In this document: positions 20,575-32,900 of the stretch, one piece after another
Layout of the letters: the number at the start of each line of letters is the position of its first letter
Position numbering within the stretch: position 1 is the first letter of the stretch
From: Geosiphon pyriformis
Lineage: Eukaryota > Glomeromycota > Glomeromycetes > Archaeosporales > Geosiphonaceae
Reading direction: 5' to 3'
Assembly (NCBI GenBank): GCA_016748015.1
Contig: JAAOMT010000607.1
Coordinates: 448,137 to 512,136, forward strand
Length of the DNA stretch: 64,000 nt
The notes under the pieces: model-generated
Databases searched by the model: none
What the model was told of the DNA's origin: nothing
The model's input: only the letters and a program-made list of their open reading frames with translations
Translations under genes and position numbers: made by a program

Positions 20575-23500
20575 TTAATTCTCATCACTGGAACTAAAAC
20601 CCTGGATTTTATTTTGATCCAATTTTGCAATATATGCCTTCCAATCTGCCCATCCTTCCTCCATTCGTTTCTGTTCAGCCTCTTTACTTTCAGTTTTTTT
20701 CTGTTGTTTTTCTTGCAATCGTTTCTCCGCCTCTTCTGCCATTTTCCATACATCGGCCATTGTCAACTGAGTTTTTGGGGGTGGGAAAAAGGTTGGAGCG
20801 GGAATAACGCGGCTAGAAGCTTGGAAAGTGGCGCCATTTATCTTTGTAAATTTAAAATTAAGAATTGGTTAGTTATGTAAGTTGACAATCAATGTGAATG
20901 ACGCTGCGCTGAAAGTCATAAATCACACACCTTCGGTTGGGATTGAGTGTCTTCGAAAGAAGTAGAGCTCTCGCTTTCCGAGTCCTCACTCAAATCAGAT
21001 TTGTTATCAGTATCAGAGGCTTCGTCCGTTTCAGACCCTTCATTCGAATCAGACTTGTGATCAGTTTCAGAGTCTCCGTTTGTATCAGATTCTTCATCTT
21101 TGTGAGATTCATCTTCGGATTTAGACTCCTGATAATTATCCAAATGGATTTGAAAATTCTTCTGTAATAAGATATCAGATCGGATAAATGCTTGGATTAA
21201 GCAAAAAAATACAGTGTTGAGGGGGAAGACACTTTTTAAAGACTATTAATTAATCAGACTAAATAATCAATTTATGCACAAAGATTGAGTATTAAAAATA
21301 ATTACCTGTTTATGCCAGCCTGGAACAGTCTTTGCAAAAGTCACAGCTTCTTTTCCCTTTTCTTGATCTCGGTTTTCATGTTGAGATAACCCATTTTGTA
21401 AAGATATGAAAAGTTCCTGGGTATTGAATTTTTCTTTGTCTGAAAAAGTATCTAGTCCAGAACTCGAAGTTTTCTTGTTTTCTAGATTTGCCTTGCCATT
21501 ATTCTTCACCTCATTTAATTCTTGATGGGAGAAATCCAAATCTTTCTTATTCTCTTCATTAATTGTAGAGGTTTCATGTCCTGCCTCGTTATTATGAAGG
21601 TCATTAGTAAGATCGCCCTCATTTTCACTCTCATCAGACGGAGAATCTGTTGATGACTCTGAAGATGAATCTGGTGAAGGTTCCTGTTGAATTTTCGTAT
21701 TTTGAGCGGCGAGAAAAGCGGTATTGTTATCTAAATCCATATTTTCATTGTAAAAAGTGGCATGAGCATTCTCCTTAACAGCATTTTGATCAACTGTATC
21801 AATCTCAAGAAGTTGGGGATTATCATGCACGTCATTTTTGACAGTTTCAATATCATCTGATTTATTGTTGCTCTTATCAGATAAAGAATTCAACAGAGCA
21901 TAAGATAATTTTTGTTGAGATGGAGTCTCTGGTAGATTGCCTGAGCTTTCCTTCTCTTCTAGGTTCATTTTATCATTATTGACATTAGCATGAGCACCCT
22001 CATTGATATCATTATGCGAGGAAACCAAAACTTCTCTATTTTTTCGATTAATAGTATGAACGTCATCTTGGCTGCCATTATTTTCCTCGTCATCTGATTC
22101 ATCACTACTTTCTTCTAAGGTAGAACCTAACAGTTCGTGTTGCGATAAAATATTATTGGTTAGAGCACCTGTGGCGCTCTCGTTTCCAGGCTCCACATTA
22201 ATAATGCTATTGATGTGACCCTCATTTAGGTCGTAAGAAACGGGGAAAGTTTTTTGATGTTCTTTGTGGGCAATAAGAGTATGATAATCTTGGGGATTAT
22301 TATGGTTTTTGACTTCATCTGATACTTTACTGGTCTCGTCAGAGGAAGACGCTGTTGATGATTCTAGGGAGTGCTCTTGTGTGGATAGAGTCTTTTTTAT
22401 AACCCCTAAATCTTTTTTATCATTTAGAACCATCTCATCATTGTCGGGATTAGCAACAATACCCTCAATTACATCATTAAAAGAGTGTTCCAAATTTTTT
22501 CTCATTTCTTCATGACCAATAACTTGGGAATCATTCAATTTACTTTTAACATTTTCCTCGTAATCTGAATCATCGCTGCTTTCGTTTGAGGAAGAATCTG
22601 AACGTGAATTCGACGATGATTCTTTTTGAGATAAGATGTCCTCGTCTAGATCCATATTATCAGTACTGGTATTATTATGAGCTTTTTGAATTACTTTATT
22701 ATTAGAGGAAGCAGACAAATCTTTCCGATCTTTTTCATGGTCGTTAAAGACATCAATACCTTGATGGTTATGAAAGGCATTTTTGGTATTTCCCTCATCT
22801 TCACTTTCATAAGAGGAGGAATCGGTTGTTGATCCATATTGAGATCGAGGATCTAGCACAGCGACCGAGAATTCCTTACTGATTACATCTATATTATTAT
22901 CATTGACATTGATATGACTGCTCGCATTTATGCCATTATGAGAAGAGATAGCCGACTCTTTTCGATGTTTTTCATGGACACTATAGATGTCGTGAACTTG
23001 GCCATCATTTTGATCTGTTTTCATATCATCATCTTCATCAGAGGAAGACGCGGTTAATAACTTGAATGTTGTATTGGCTGATGAAATGGTTTGAGATGGA
23101 CCATGTTGTACTAAGGAATCAAACTCTCGTATACCATTTAAGTTGACATCAACCTTTTCCTCATCTTGACTCTTCTCTTGGGAGAAAGGGTTTGAAGAAG
23201 ACCCTGATAATTGATCTTGAACTGGAACATTTTCCTCATGCTCATTTCTGTCACAAGAGAGAATATTTGAAGATAACCCCATTGATAATTCGCTTTGAAT
23301 TTGATTTTCCGTTTTCTGTGTTGATTTTTTCTGATTTGGAATCAAAGAGCCTAAACTCTACATGCGTGGGAGATGGTTGAATTTTGAGAAAACAAAACAT
23401 TATGGCTATACTCAATTTCGAAGTACTTACCTTCTTTTGATTCACATAATCCGAAGCTTCATTCATTGGAGTTCCCTCATGTTGATCTCTCCCCTTTTGG

Positions 23501-25731
23501 GAACCAGATGAAAAGTACTAGTGGGTAGTTGAAAGAAATTGGCATTAGTGACTATGGGAAACAAAAAATCATTTCAATTTTTATATTTGAAAAATTTCAA
23601 TAAAGGAAAACTATTCATAAGGCTTGCTTTAAGCTCAGGAAGATCTGGGGAATATGATCGATGAAAACATTACGCTGATAAATAGGGTTGAAAAAATATA
23701 GGAATGTAGTTTTTGGCACCTTAACATGTTCCTCTTCTTCTGCAAGCTGCGAAGAAATCTTATAAGAGGGTACTATAGGGTATCTTGCCATACGTCGAGC
23801 CCTTCTTTTTAATTTTTTTTTGACTGACCATATTTTTTCGATCCTCATTGCTCGAGCTATTGTGGCCCCCTTATTTAGCATTTTTCGCTGGGATTATAAA
23901 AGGAAAACAAATTTAATTAGGCAAAAATCGAACCATCTGTTCTTTTATTAAATTTTTTAACTTACTTTCTCTCCATAGCCATATCTGTCGACATTTTTTC
24001 GGGGATCCTCTATAGCTTAGGTATTTATTCAATAAGATTATTTTTGATTATTACTATAAATGAATGAATAAATAAATAAATATGTTTACCTTTTTTTGAG
24101 TCAAAAAACTTGTTTTGATTATGGTCACTGCTGGTGTTCATTAAATCCAGATCCAAATTTCGGGTATTAAGTAGTTCCTCCTCGGATACCAAATCGATTA
24201 TCTCAGGGTTACGGGTAAGATCAACTATTTCAACTTGTGAGGTGAGGCATTTGTCCCTTTTTCTGTTTGTTTCACCAGTTTGAGTGTAACTTGTTGACGG
24301 AGCAGGAGCTGGCGAATCAGTAAGTTGTACAACTCTTTGATCTTGATATTTGTTTATATCTAAATTTTTGTCGAGTGATGATGTCGTTTCTTTAGACGTG
24401 TAGATGGTTTCTGTTAAGAAAAATTATCGTTTTTTATGAAATTATTAAGATATGTCACTTCTTTTCCGATAATCTTCCGCAAGGGAATTATTGTTGAAAA
24501 TTGTTGGGTGGAAAGTTCAAGATGATGATAATAATAATACCTTTTTGCGACATCTGGAGGGCAAAACGATTATTTTCTTGAATTTCAGTCTCATCTATGG
24601 TGTTTTTGGTGCCTTTGTCCGAAGAATTATTTTTCTCTGAGATAAACTTTTTATTATTGTCTCTAGTATGGCATGCTAAAATTTTCGCGCTACTTGACCT
24701 TGAACTTATATCGACAATGTCGATGTCCGAGTTATGTGAGGAAAGAAAACGATCCACAAGTCCGTCATCCCTATTATCATTCTGATCGCTAGGAAGACTT
24801 TCACGATCAAATTCACCAAGATCTTTCAGTGAAGTTGATTGAGGAACTGTTTGAAGAAGTTCTATCTCATTAAAGGTTTTTAACTTTTTGAAGGCTTAGG
24901 ACGAGAATTGTCATCTGAAAGCGAAGCTTTACCGTAATCATTTTCTTCAAATTTCCTTTTCTGTTCAAAATCTTTTGATGAACTCTTATGTGAAGGTGAT
25001 GCGATATCTGAAGTTTCTGTTAATGATAACTGGTTGGCTTGAGCGTTATCTAGCAAGATCTTTGATGAGGAATGTTCCTTTGACTTTTTCAGTAATGTCC
25101 TGGTCGGGCTTGTGGTACCTTTTGGAGAAGTGTTGTACAGCTCAATCAGTGATGACGAGGGCAATTGATGCTCCCTTAGCCTGTTCTTTGACGCTTTAGT
25201 TGAATTTGAAGAACCATCAACAGGAATTTTAGCTAGTTCAACTTTTGATGAGGTTTGGTGCTTTTTTTTTCTACTTTTTGACTCTCTGGTTGAGCTTAGA
25301 TTACCCTCAACCGGATATTTGTTTGACTGGTTCCTTGAGGAAAGAGAAGGTGAATGCTTTCTCGGCTCACTCTTTGAGCCTCTGGTTTGGTTTAAGATGT
25401 CATATTTTTGCGCGTTGCTTGCCTCGTTCTTTAATGAGGAACGTGGAAGATGCTCGGTTGGATTAATTACTGACACCGAAACTTTTTTTTGGACATCTTG
25501 GTTTTGGCTCCTTTTAGAATTCTTTATTTTTTGAACAGCTGTAGAGGAAGGGGAATTTTGGTTGGATGAGGTAACTGTTTCACAAACTTTTACAGAAGTC
25601 TGGTGCTTTGAAAACCCTTTTGGTTTTGTTTTAGTAACTTTCCTTGGGTTCGATTCAATTTCAGCCTTATTTTCACTGGAAGAGTCAAAGGAGCGTTTCT
25701 TTCGATCCGAAACTTGGAGCGTTGAAGACAT
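20575..25731 (-). CDS. Long acidic Ser/Asp-rich repeat protein of unknown function
   Basis: Not recognised. Exons read from splice sites: 25731-24541, 24410-24090, 24009-23966, 23887-23720, 23517-23431, 23357-21306, 21161-20931, 20841-20575 (stop). All introns are GT-AG and phases agree, giving about 1450 residues. Exon 1 starts with ATG (MSSTLQVSDRKKRSFDSSS), is Ser/Lys-rich and has about four 32-residue repeats (SSSKVELAKIPVDG-like). Exon 4 is basic (KKKLKRRARRMARYP). Exon 6 has seven or so acidic repeats of about 80 residues. Exon 7 is Ser/Asp/Glu-rich, and the last exon is a charged coiled-coil-like helix (MADVWKMAEEAEKRLQEKQQ). In exon 1 the frame breaks at a short A run near 24882: the upstream frame ends at PSKS-stop and the downstream frame is open from that point. 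This is either a one-base indel or a missed splice. The composition suggests a nuclear, disordered scaffold, but that is only inference. Confidence 0.72.
21480..23060 (-). repeat. Coding tandem repeat of about 80 residues, about seven copies
   Basis: Within the large exon, units begin with an acidic Ser block (SSSDEDDD, SSSYESEDEGN, SSSNESSDDSDYEEN, SSSDETSK, SSDESDDEEN, SDKSNNKSDD, SDESENEGD). These are followed by an N/D/H segment, an HxExxKxL-type stretch, a SHNDINEGAHANVN-like stretch, and a MDLDE-like end. Units are strongly diverged in protein and DNA, so the array is old rather than a recent slippage product. Confidence 0.78.
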
Positions 25732-26958
25732 TGAGATTTTATGTTCCAAAGATGAACTCGCCTTTAATTTGAATTTTTCTGGCTCTTTCAATCATAAAAG
25801 TTATAGAGTAACAGAAAACGTAGATTATCGAATGGTTAGAGGGAAAAGAGTAAGTTAAGAAACGTATAATAGCGCCCAAGAAAACCAAATCTGAGACCAA
25901 AAAATTGAGAAATTTCGCTGCCATTGTTAATCCATAATCGCGATCTAAACGCTGATTGGTTCTCACATACAGAAAAAAATAGGTTCGTTAAAAAGATAAA
26001 TATAATTTTATTTTTCGCTATTATTTTAATATTTTTATCAAAAAAGAAATGAAAAGAAATCGATGAGTCATTAAAAGATCGCCATATTACTAACTTAAAT
26101 GAAATAGATATGGGTATGCAAAGACTCCCTGGTCCACTTTCCAATAGAGATGAAAATAAATATTTGTAACATTTTCGCCATTTTTGTTCGTGCTCAGTTT
26201 CTTCTTTGAACAATTGTAAATTAACTAATTTTTTTGTAGCTATGTGAGCACTTGTAACATGTATCTAAAAATCAAAACTGTCATTTTTATTATAATAATT
26301 TTAATAACTTTCCCAAATAAATAAATAAATTTTATAATGTGTAATTTTTAAAACAAATCATTAACTTTATTACAACACTTATTAATTTTTACAGATTAAA
26401 ATATTTTCAAAATATAAAATCTAAAGTACAATATTTGTAATCAATTAATATAAGGCATTTACCACGTTTAATGAATTTTAAAAAAAAATTTCATAATTTG
26501 AATCATTTTATTCCTTTATTGTTAGAACTTTGACTTAATTAAAATTACCTTTTGTTTGATTTACCAAATTTTTTATAAAAAGCTTTTTGTTTTTTAAAAA
26601 CTTTATTAATTTATTTATTTTTCAATTGTAAACTAACTTTTTATCATGTATTTTCAATTAATTGGTTCATTTAAATTTAATCCTGATTTAAGAAGTTTTC
26701 AGGCTTAAATAATATGAAGTTTTTTTGCCAATTATCCCATTTCTTATATTTAAACAATAAACAACCAATTTCAAAACAGATAAGTATCAAATATATTTCT
26801 ATGTTAGAAAAAACAAAACAGTAGTTCAATGACTGTAATATATCATGATTATTCTAGAATAATAAAGCGAAGGGAACTTCCAATGTAATATTCTTGCACT
26901 ATTAATTCACTCAGAAAACAATGACTATTAATAATTCATCTACCCTTCTCTGCTACTA
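25732..26958. other. Intergenic region between the HP1-like gene and the acidic repeat gene
   Basis: Holds the 3' flank of the HP1-like gene and the presumed promoter of the downstream gene, both on the minus strand. It is AT-rich. I see no convincing frame, RNA gene or repeat end. Short frames at 25836-26213 and 25739-25966 are hydrophobic, lack introns or homology I can name, and overlap the start region, so I left them out. Confidence 0.5.
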
Positions 26959-28892
26959 TTAGACTCTCCGGGAGGATGAAAATTGTAACCTCTTTTCATA
27001 AAATCGGATCACCTTTTAAAAACAACAAAATTACGAAAAGCTGAATATTTACACAGTAATTACATTTTAAGAATTGATCAGAAGAGAGGAAATCAAAAAA
27101 ATCGCAAAAGTACCTTTTGTGGGCATTTTACATTTACTAATTTGTTAGGATGACATGTAGTGCGGCCATTATTCCTATAGTAAAAAATAACATGAATGAA
27201 TTTAAAGCCTTCGCAAATAGCTATTAAAATTTAAGTTGCCTACGTACCAAAGAAGATATAGCACCAAAGTCCCCTGATCATTTACTTGGACCGTCTGTAC
27301 CTCCTTAATCAAGCCCTCCCAGCTACCGGATATTTCAGCCGGATTAAACCTTTCTCCTAAGGTATCCGAGTCAGTTGAGGTCTTATCTGAATGTTTCAGT
27401 TGAGCAGTCGAGGCCGATGAAATGAATGTATTGGAAGTGTCATCGGTGATACCATTTCGTGGGGGAGACACCGATTTTCGTAACTGTCTTCTCTTAACCG
27501 GATGCTCATCCATTCCTGATTGGTAGGATTCAATTAAAGATGAGCTATCATCGGGGACACCGTTTCGGTCAGGGGTCACTGATTTTCGCTTATCGCTTAT
27601 CTTGGATGGTTGATCATCCACTGATTTTGAGGAGCCCTCATCATCGTCTTCATGGTCATTTGTGGTAGCAGAGTCTCGATCGGGGGTCAGTGATTTCCGA
27701 TAATTTCGACTCTTGGCCTGTGATTCATTAGATCGTAATTTATGTGACCTTTTTGAGGTCGACGCTTTATATTTAGATCGTATTTCAGATTTAGTTGACC
27801 TCGGTGACTTTCTAGACGTGGCCGATGTTGGGGTGGTACTTTGATTTCTTCGCGGTGTCATTAGTGCCTTTGTTTTTTCGGGCAATTTACGCCATCGCTC
27901 TTTATCATTCACATCTTGCTCTTTCTGATCCCAGTATTGTTGAATAAGAGATTCACAAAACCTAAATATGTATAATTAGTCAAATCATTATTTGAGAATG
28001 TGAAGGAAGAGAAATAACTTGTTATTCAATAGGATAAATCCCAATAAAACAGAAGAAAACTGAGTATTTTCTTACAAATTATCCCGTTTCTCCCAAGTAT
28101 TCTGGTCCTCGGGAAAACCTATCCATTTTTAAAAGCGGATCGACGATCAATGGAAAAGGGTCGATACATGAATGAACCATGAATGTCGCCGATCATTACA
28201 TAGATTTTGAAGGTTCAATTTTGCAAATGATCAATAGCATAATTTTCCTTCTTACTTGCCTTCCCACTTTATCAAATATTCAAGTACACCCTATATATAA
28301 TAGTAGGATGCCAAATGATTCCATTATTAAGAAGAGTTTGAGGAATAAAATTGAAGTTTCCAAACTTTAGAGCCAAATTACTTACCCTTTTTGCTCTATG
28401 ATCACAAATAGCTTCAACGGTATAAATATCTTCGCCTTCAGGCATGCTTATATCTTCGTTACTGTCACCTAACCCAGACTCAGGATCCTCTTCAAAATTT
28501 TCCGTGTTTTCTTCTGCAGCAGGAGTATCAACAGCAGCAATAGAGCTAGTGGCACTAATACTATCACTAACGTCATGTTTATTCTGTTTCTTTTGTTTTC
28601 CCTTTAACACTTTTCTTTTATGAGCCGAGTTTTTAACTGGTTGATCTATCTCTTGATCACCAACATGGTCTATGCTTCTTTCACCGTCGCTAGAAACTTG
28701 ATCAACTTCCTCTTCCAGTTCTTTTTGTTCTTGCTTATCATATTGATCCGTTTCCTCCTGTTGCTGCTGCTGCTGGTTTTCTCGCAAAACCACTTTTCTT
28801 GATGGTGTTTCGTCAACAAAAGATTCTTCCAACTCAATAACTTCTTGGAATTTACGTTTCTCTCCTGTTACTGCTCCTGTTTTTGAAGCCAT
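26959..28892 (-). CDS. HP1/Swi6-like heterochromatin protein (chromodomain plus chromo-shadow domain)
   Basis: Exons: 28892-28386, 28290-28260 (31-nt microexon), 28118-28076, 27961-27248, 27174-27114, 27012-26959. Lengths sum to 1410 nt, 469 residues. The chromodomain (about 155-206) reads IYTVEAICDHRAKR / GVLEYLIKWEG / FPEDQNTWEKRDNL. The aromatic cage positions are Tyr157, Trp178 and Phe181, the family's H3K9-methyl reader. The chromo-shadow domain (about 403-466) reads SGSWEGLIKEVQTVQV, LVLYLLWNNGRTTCHPNKL, KCPQKVIRFYEKRLQF. The N-terminus is acidic with a Gln run. The hinge has three KS[VL][TS]P[DP]R repeats. The intron after the microexon has a GC donor (AAG/GCAAGT), because only that joins KWEG to FPED in frame. 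Family role: binds methylated histone H3 and dimerises to build heterochromatin. Confidence 0.93.
28258..28290 (-). other. 31-nt microexon followed by a GC-AG intron donor
   Basis: The exon 28290-28260 encodes GVLEYLIKWE plus one base of Gly. The donor is G/GCAAGTAAG at 28259. The alternative GT four bases on would break the chromodomain frame. The acceptor partner is ATAG at 28119-28122, before GTTTTCCCG. Confidence 0.85.
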
Positions 28893-29910
28893 TTTTTTTG
28901 TTTTAAGGAATTACAGCGAATACTCTACTAGCCTGTTCAAAGTGGATGATGAAAATTTGAATAATTTCAAAGATATCAAGGTAGTTAGACAATTACTAAT
29001 TATTACTCTTATCCGAATGCTATCCGAGGGAATAGCTCGCGTAGTAACAGCTAAATGGAAAAAAACGCGTGTCAACATTTATGCAAAAGAATAGTTTTGG
29101 ACATCTTATTTGAACCCACCACTGATCTAGTATAGGGTCATATAAGTCGATCGTTGACACTTCAGAATTTCTTAGCATGACACACCAATTTAACATAATT
29201 AATTGGGACAATCTGAGGCCTTTGAAGAACTGAGCGCTTCGTAGTAAATATGGGATGAGCAATATCCCAAACATAAATTATTAGAAAATTGATTATATTT
29301 ATTTTAGGGTAATGGAGCAGTCCCCCCGCTTAAAGGGTAGGTTATCTACATCACACTGCCTCAAGCAAAGAAAAGAAATTGGCATACATGTCTTAAGACT
29401 TGATTGACCAGTAATTTCGGAGAGATATGATAGTATACAAGAAATGGGTAATAGGGACAAATAATGATAAAAAGAGGTGTTTGGGACTGATAGATTAGTA
29501 CTTTTAAAAAATAATTATGAAGGCTGTAAAAGATGAGTATGGTTAATCAACACAGAAAGATGTTGTATGTTATAGACTAATAAAGATTTGTAATAGTATA
29601 CAAGATATGTTGGATGTGTTTGTCTTTTTGAAAAAGTTAGAATATTTGATCTTAGAGGGGTGATATTGTATATAAAAGTATGCATGGTAGTCTTGATGAG
29701 GATGATAAACGCACTCAAGATGTGCATTGGGATTTTGGTGTTGGGAATTGAAATTGCAAGACAACAATCTAATGGGTGATTGCGAAAGAACAAGATTTGA
29801 AATAAGTTAAAGTTGATTGGATGCTTGGGATGCAACTCATGGGACAAGCGGAGAAAACAATTTTTGAATATAGATCTTCACCACGAAGACTTCTGTTTTA
29901 TATAATGTTC
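28893..29910. other. Intergenic region, presumed promoter of the HP1-like gene
   Basis: Lies between the gap1-like stop (29911) and the HP1-like ATG (28892), both on the minus strand. Short frames at 29020-29274 and 29515-29847 have no recognisable motif, and their composition is that of translated non-coding DNA. I see no repeat end or RNA gene here. Confidence 0.5.
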
Positions 29911-32900
29911 CTACGTCTTTCGTTTCGCAAAAGTTCTATTCAACAATTGTAGCATCTTGTTCACGTCCAGCTGTACATATTCTAGATCAAGAGATAAGAC
30001 GTTGTCTTGTTGCTAATAAAAAGGTATGAAAAGAAAAAAGATGAAATGTGGTCGTTTGAGCGTCAAGAATCAATATATTTAATACTCTTACCTTCTCTAA
30101 TAGGTCGTCTAGTTTGAGATCCATTTCTAAGATGGCTGCCTCTCGGCCTTTATAGTGCAAGGCAATGATAAAGGTTCCCGGGATCGGTGATGAAATATTA
30201 AAGTAAAGATTTTGTCGTCTATCAATTTTCAGAGAATTTAATTAGATGTTGTGAGCTTATGTAACTTAAGCTTTCAAGATCTTATAAAACAGTTTTTTAA
30301 ATTTGGGCCAAAAAACCTACCGATTCTCGGGTACATTGGTTTCAACAATAATACCATCTCGCTCCAGAGTGGCATGGGTAAATTTGAAAGGTCCAAGAAC
30401 CTTAATTTTCGGGGGATTATGGCCTTTACCATTAACCTTAACCACACTCGAACCAGGACCTACACCAGTGTCTTTATTCGTCTGTATCCTCACATTCTGC
30501 AAATATGCTTTATAACTTTCTAACTGACTTCGTAAGTAATTATTATGATCACAAATCGTCTTGTATACAGACTCGAGAGATTTGATTTCTTCATGAACTT
30601 TTTCTCGTAAATTGCCCAGATGTGTTAATTCTGCTGCTACTTCTTCGGTCATCAGGTGATATCCATCTTTATAATCAATAATTTGGGCTTCTTGAAGTTC
30701 TCGAAGCATTTCTTTTACTTTAATCCCTTTGCGAACCAGCGTGGCATCTTTGGTGGTTGCCGCTGTTTCGGCTATGTTTGTTAAATTAAATGGACGCCGT
30801 TCAGCCACCCGCGGAATTGAGCGAATCAATTGAACAAAAATTGATTTTGTTTCCATATACAAAATATCGTATTGTGTTACATTATTGTCAGACATGAACG
30901 CTGAGGCAATATCTTTAAATTTTTCAAGAAATGAATTAGTCGATTAGTATTAAATGTATAAACCAATTTCAAACCATTCTCCAAGTGCAAAAGACTCAAA
31001 ATTTTACACAAAGAATTCATTTACATATACCTTGTATAGGTGTCTCCCAACGACTAAATAATGGTAACTCTATCGTTCTATTCTCTTTTCTCGGTACTTG
31101 CGCGGGTGCTGGTCCTACTTCTTCCAATAAAATCCGTAAATGACTTTTGTCAGAAGTCGCCTGAAAAAAAAGGAAGCAGTAAAAAATTCACTTTTTCAAT
31201 TATTATAAAGACTATTCTGAGATTTGTAGACCACGAAATAGTAAGTAGACCATAAAAATTATTTCTACCAGAATTTCTTGATGTTGAACCAATAACGTAT
31301 GTGTGTTGTATATTTCGTTTAGCGTTATGTGAAGTATAAGATCTTTTTTTGATAAAGCCATATATTGATCCATCTAAATGAGCCCAAAAATTTAAGGTGA
31401 ACAATTAATAAAGGATATCTGGAGGTGAGAATAAAATACCAAGATACATGAAATTCCAAAAACGACAACAACTTACCTCTAAACTTTCATAAAAATCTCC
31501 AACCTCGCATAATTCATTTAAAAATCGATTTATGCGTTGTTTATTACTCTCGACAAACGGGTTCAACATAATCATGTACTCTTCTTTTGAATAAGTTGGT
31601 TTATTGGCAAGGTTTTGAAGCATTTTTGCGATCTATAAATTTCAAAGTAAAATGAAATAAAGAAGTTAAAAGAGAAAAAAAGTATATAAAGAGGACATAA
31701 GATTGTAAAAAATTGATGTACCTACCAGGGTTAAGGTTCGCCTTGGATGTTTACCAGGTATACCATCAATCAGCATATAAGATTGAGGAGTAACAATGGC
31801 CGGATTAATAAATCGAAGAAAAAAAAATCCACCAATTAACGAGCACATGGCAACCTCAGCCGCATCAGGATATCTTCTCTACAAAAATACAAGTGACGAT
31901 AAATTTGAATTCCTTATTTATTGCCAAAATAAATCCTGAAGACAACCACCTTAGTCAACGAACGAATTTGTTTACAAATCCATCGAATTCCGTATGGTAC
32001 TTGTTCACGAGACTCGATGATTGTGGTTAGAAATGAGTTGGCTATTTCCATTAACATTTTTAGTCGAGGCCCAATTATTGCTTGAACATCTACGTTCGCA
32101 GCCGCTACGTCTGGTGTAACACTTCTTTGAAGATGTTGGGGAATAGTACCATTTTCTTCTTCGATTTGTTTAATCATTTGTTCGTATACCTGACACAAGG
32201 TAAAAGGATGAAAAAAACCTTTGAACATTTCAAGATATTTTTACGTAATATTTTTATGGTAAAACTATCATTGTCACTTAAGAATACCTTGAGAGGATTA
32301 ATTTCCAAATTTAAATTTTTGTGTTCAATCAGACTATTAATACGTTCCGATAATACTGATTTTAGGTAACTTTGACCTGGTCCACGTCGAGTATATGTTG
32401 TCATCATTCGTGATACAGGTGTATTAGCTCGAAGTAACGACCCAAAATCAAGTGTAGTTTCGAATTGTGCCGAAAGGACTGACTTTTCATTCCAAGAATT
32501 TGACCAAATCCCAGATAAAGTATATAAGTAAGTTTTTATCAATAAATTTAATTTCAAAAATACATATATATAGCAGCAACACTAAGTTTGCTCACCTGGA
32601 ACATTGTCAGTAATAAATGTTCTTCTCTGCTTTCGTATTGATTTCCGTAAAGCGTGAACATGACCGTTTGTAATAATGTATCAATTTCTGTCAAGCTAAC
32701 AAGACGACATAGAGTGGCGATATGACGTGGTTCTGTTTGGAGGAGAAAAAAGAGATTTCCATATTGTTGAATTTTACGATCATCCGGAAAGCTACCCTCT
32801 TGGGGGTCCATCTCCTCAAAATGGCTTTCAACCTCTTGTTTCTTTGATTTTAATTTGAATTATAGAAATATATTAAATTAAACTGAAAAAATATCCAATC

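Noticed and set aside
20614-21167. Plus-strand frames opposite the last exons of the repeat protein
   Set aside because: They are antisense shadows of Ser/Asp/Lys-rich codons. The minus-strand exons have consistent splice sites and phases.
28893-29847. Short minus-strand frames at 29020-29274 and 29515-29847 as genes
   Set aside because: No motif, no splice continuity with neighbours, and composition like translated intergenic AT-rich DNA.
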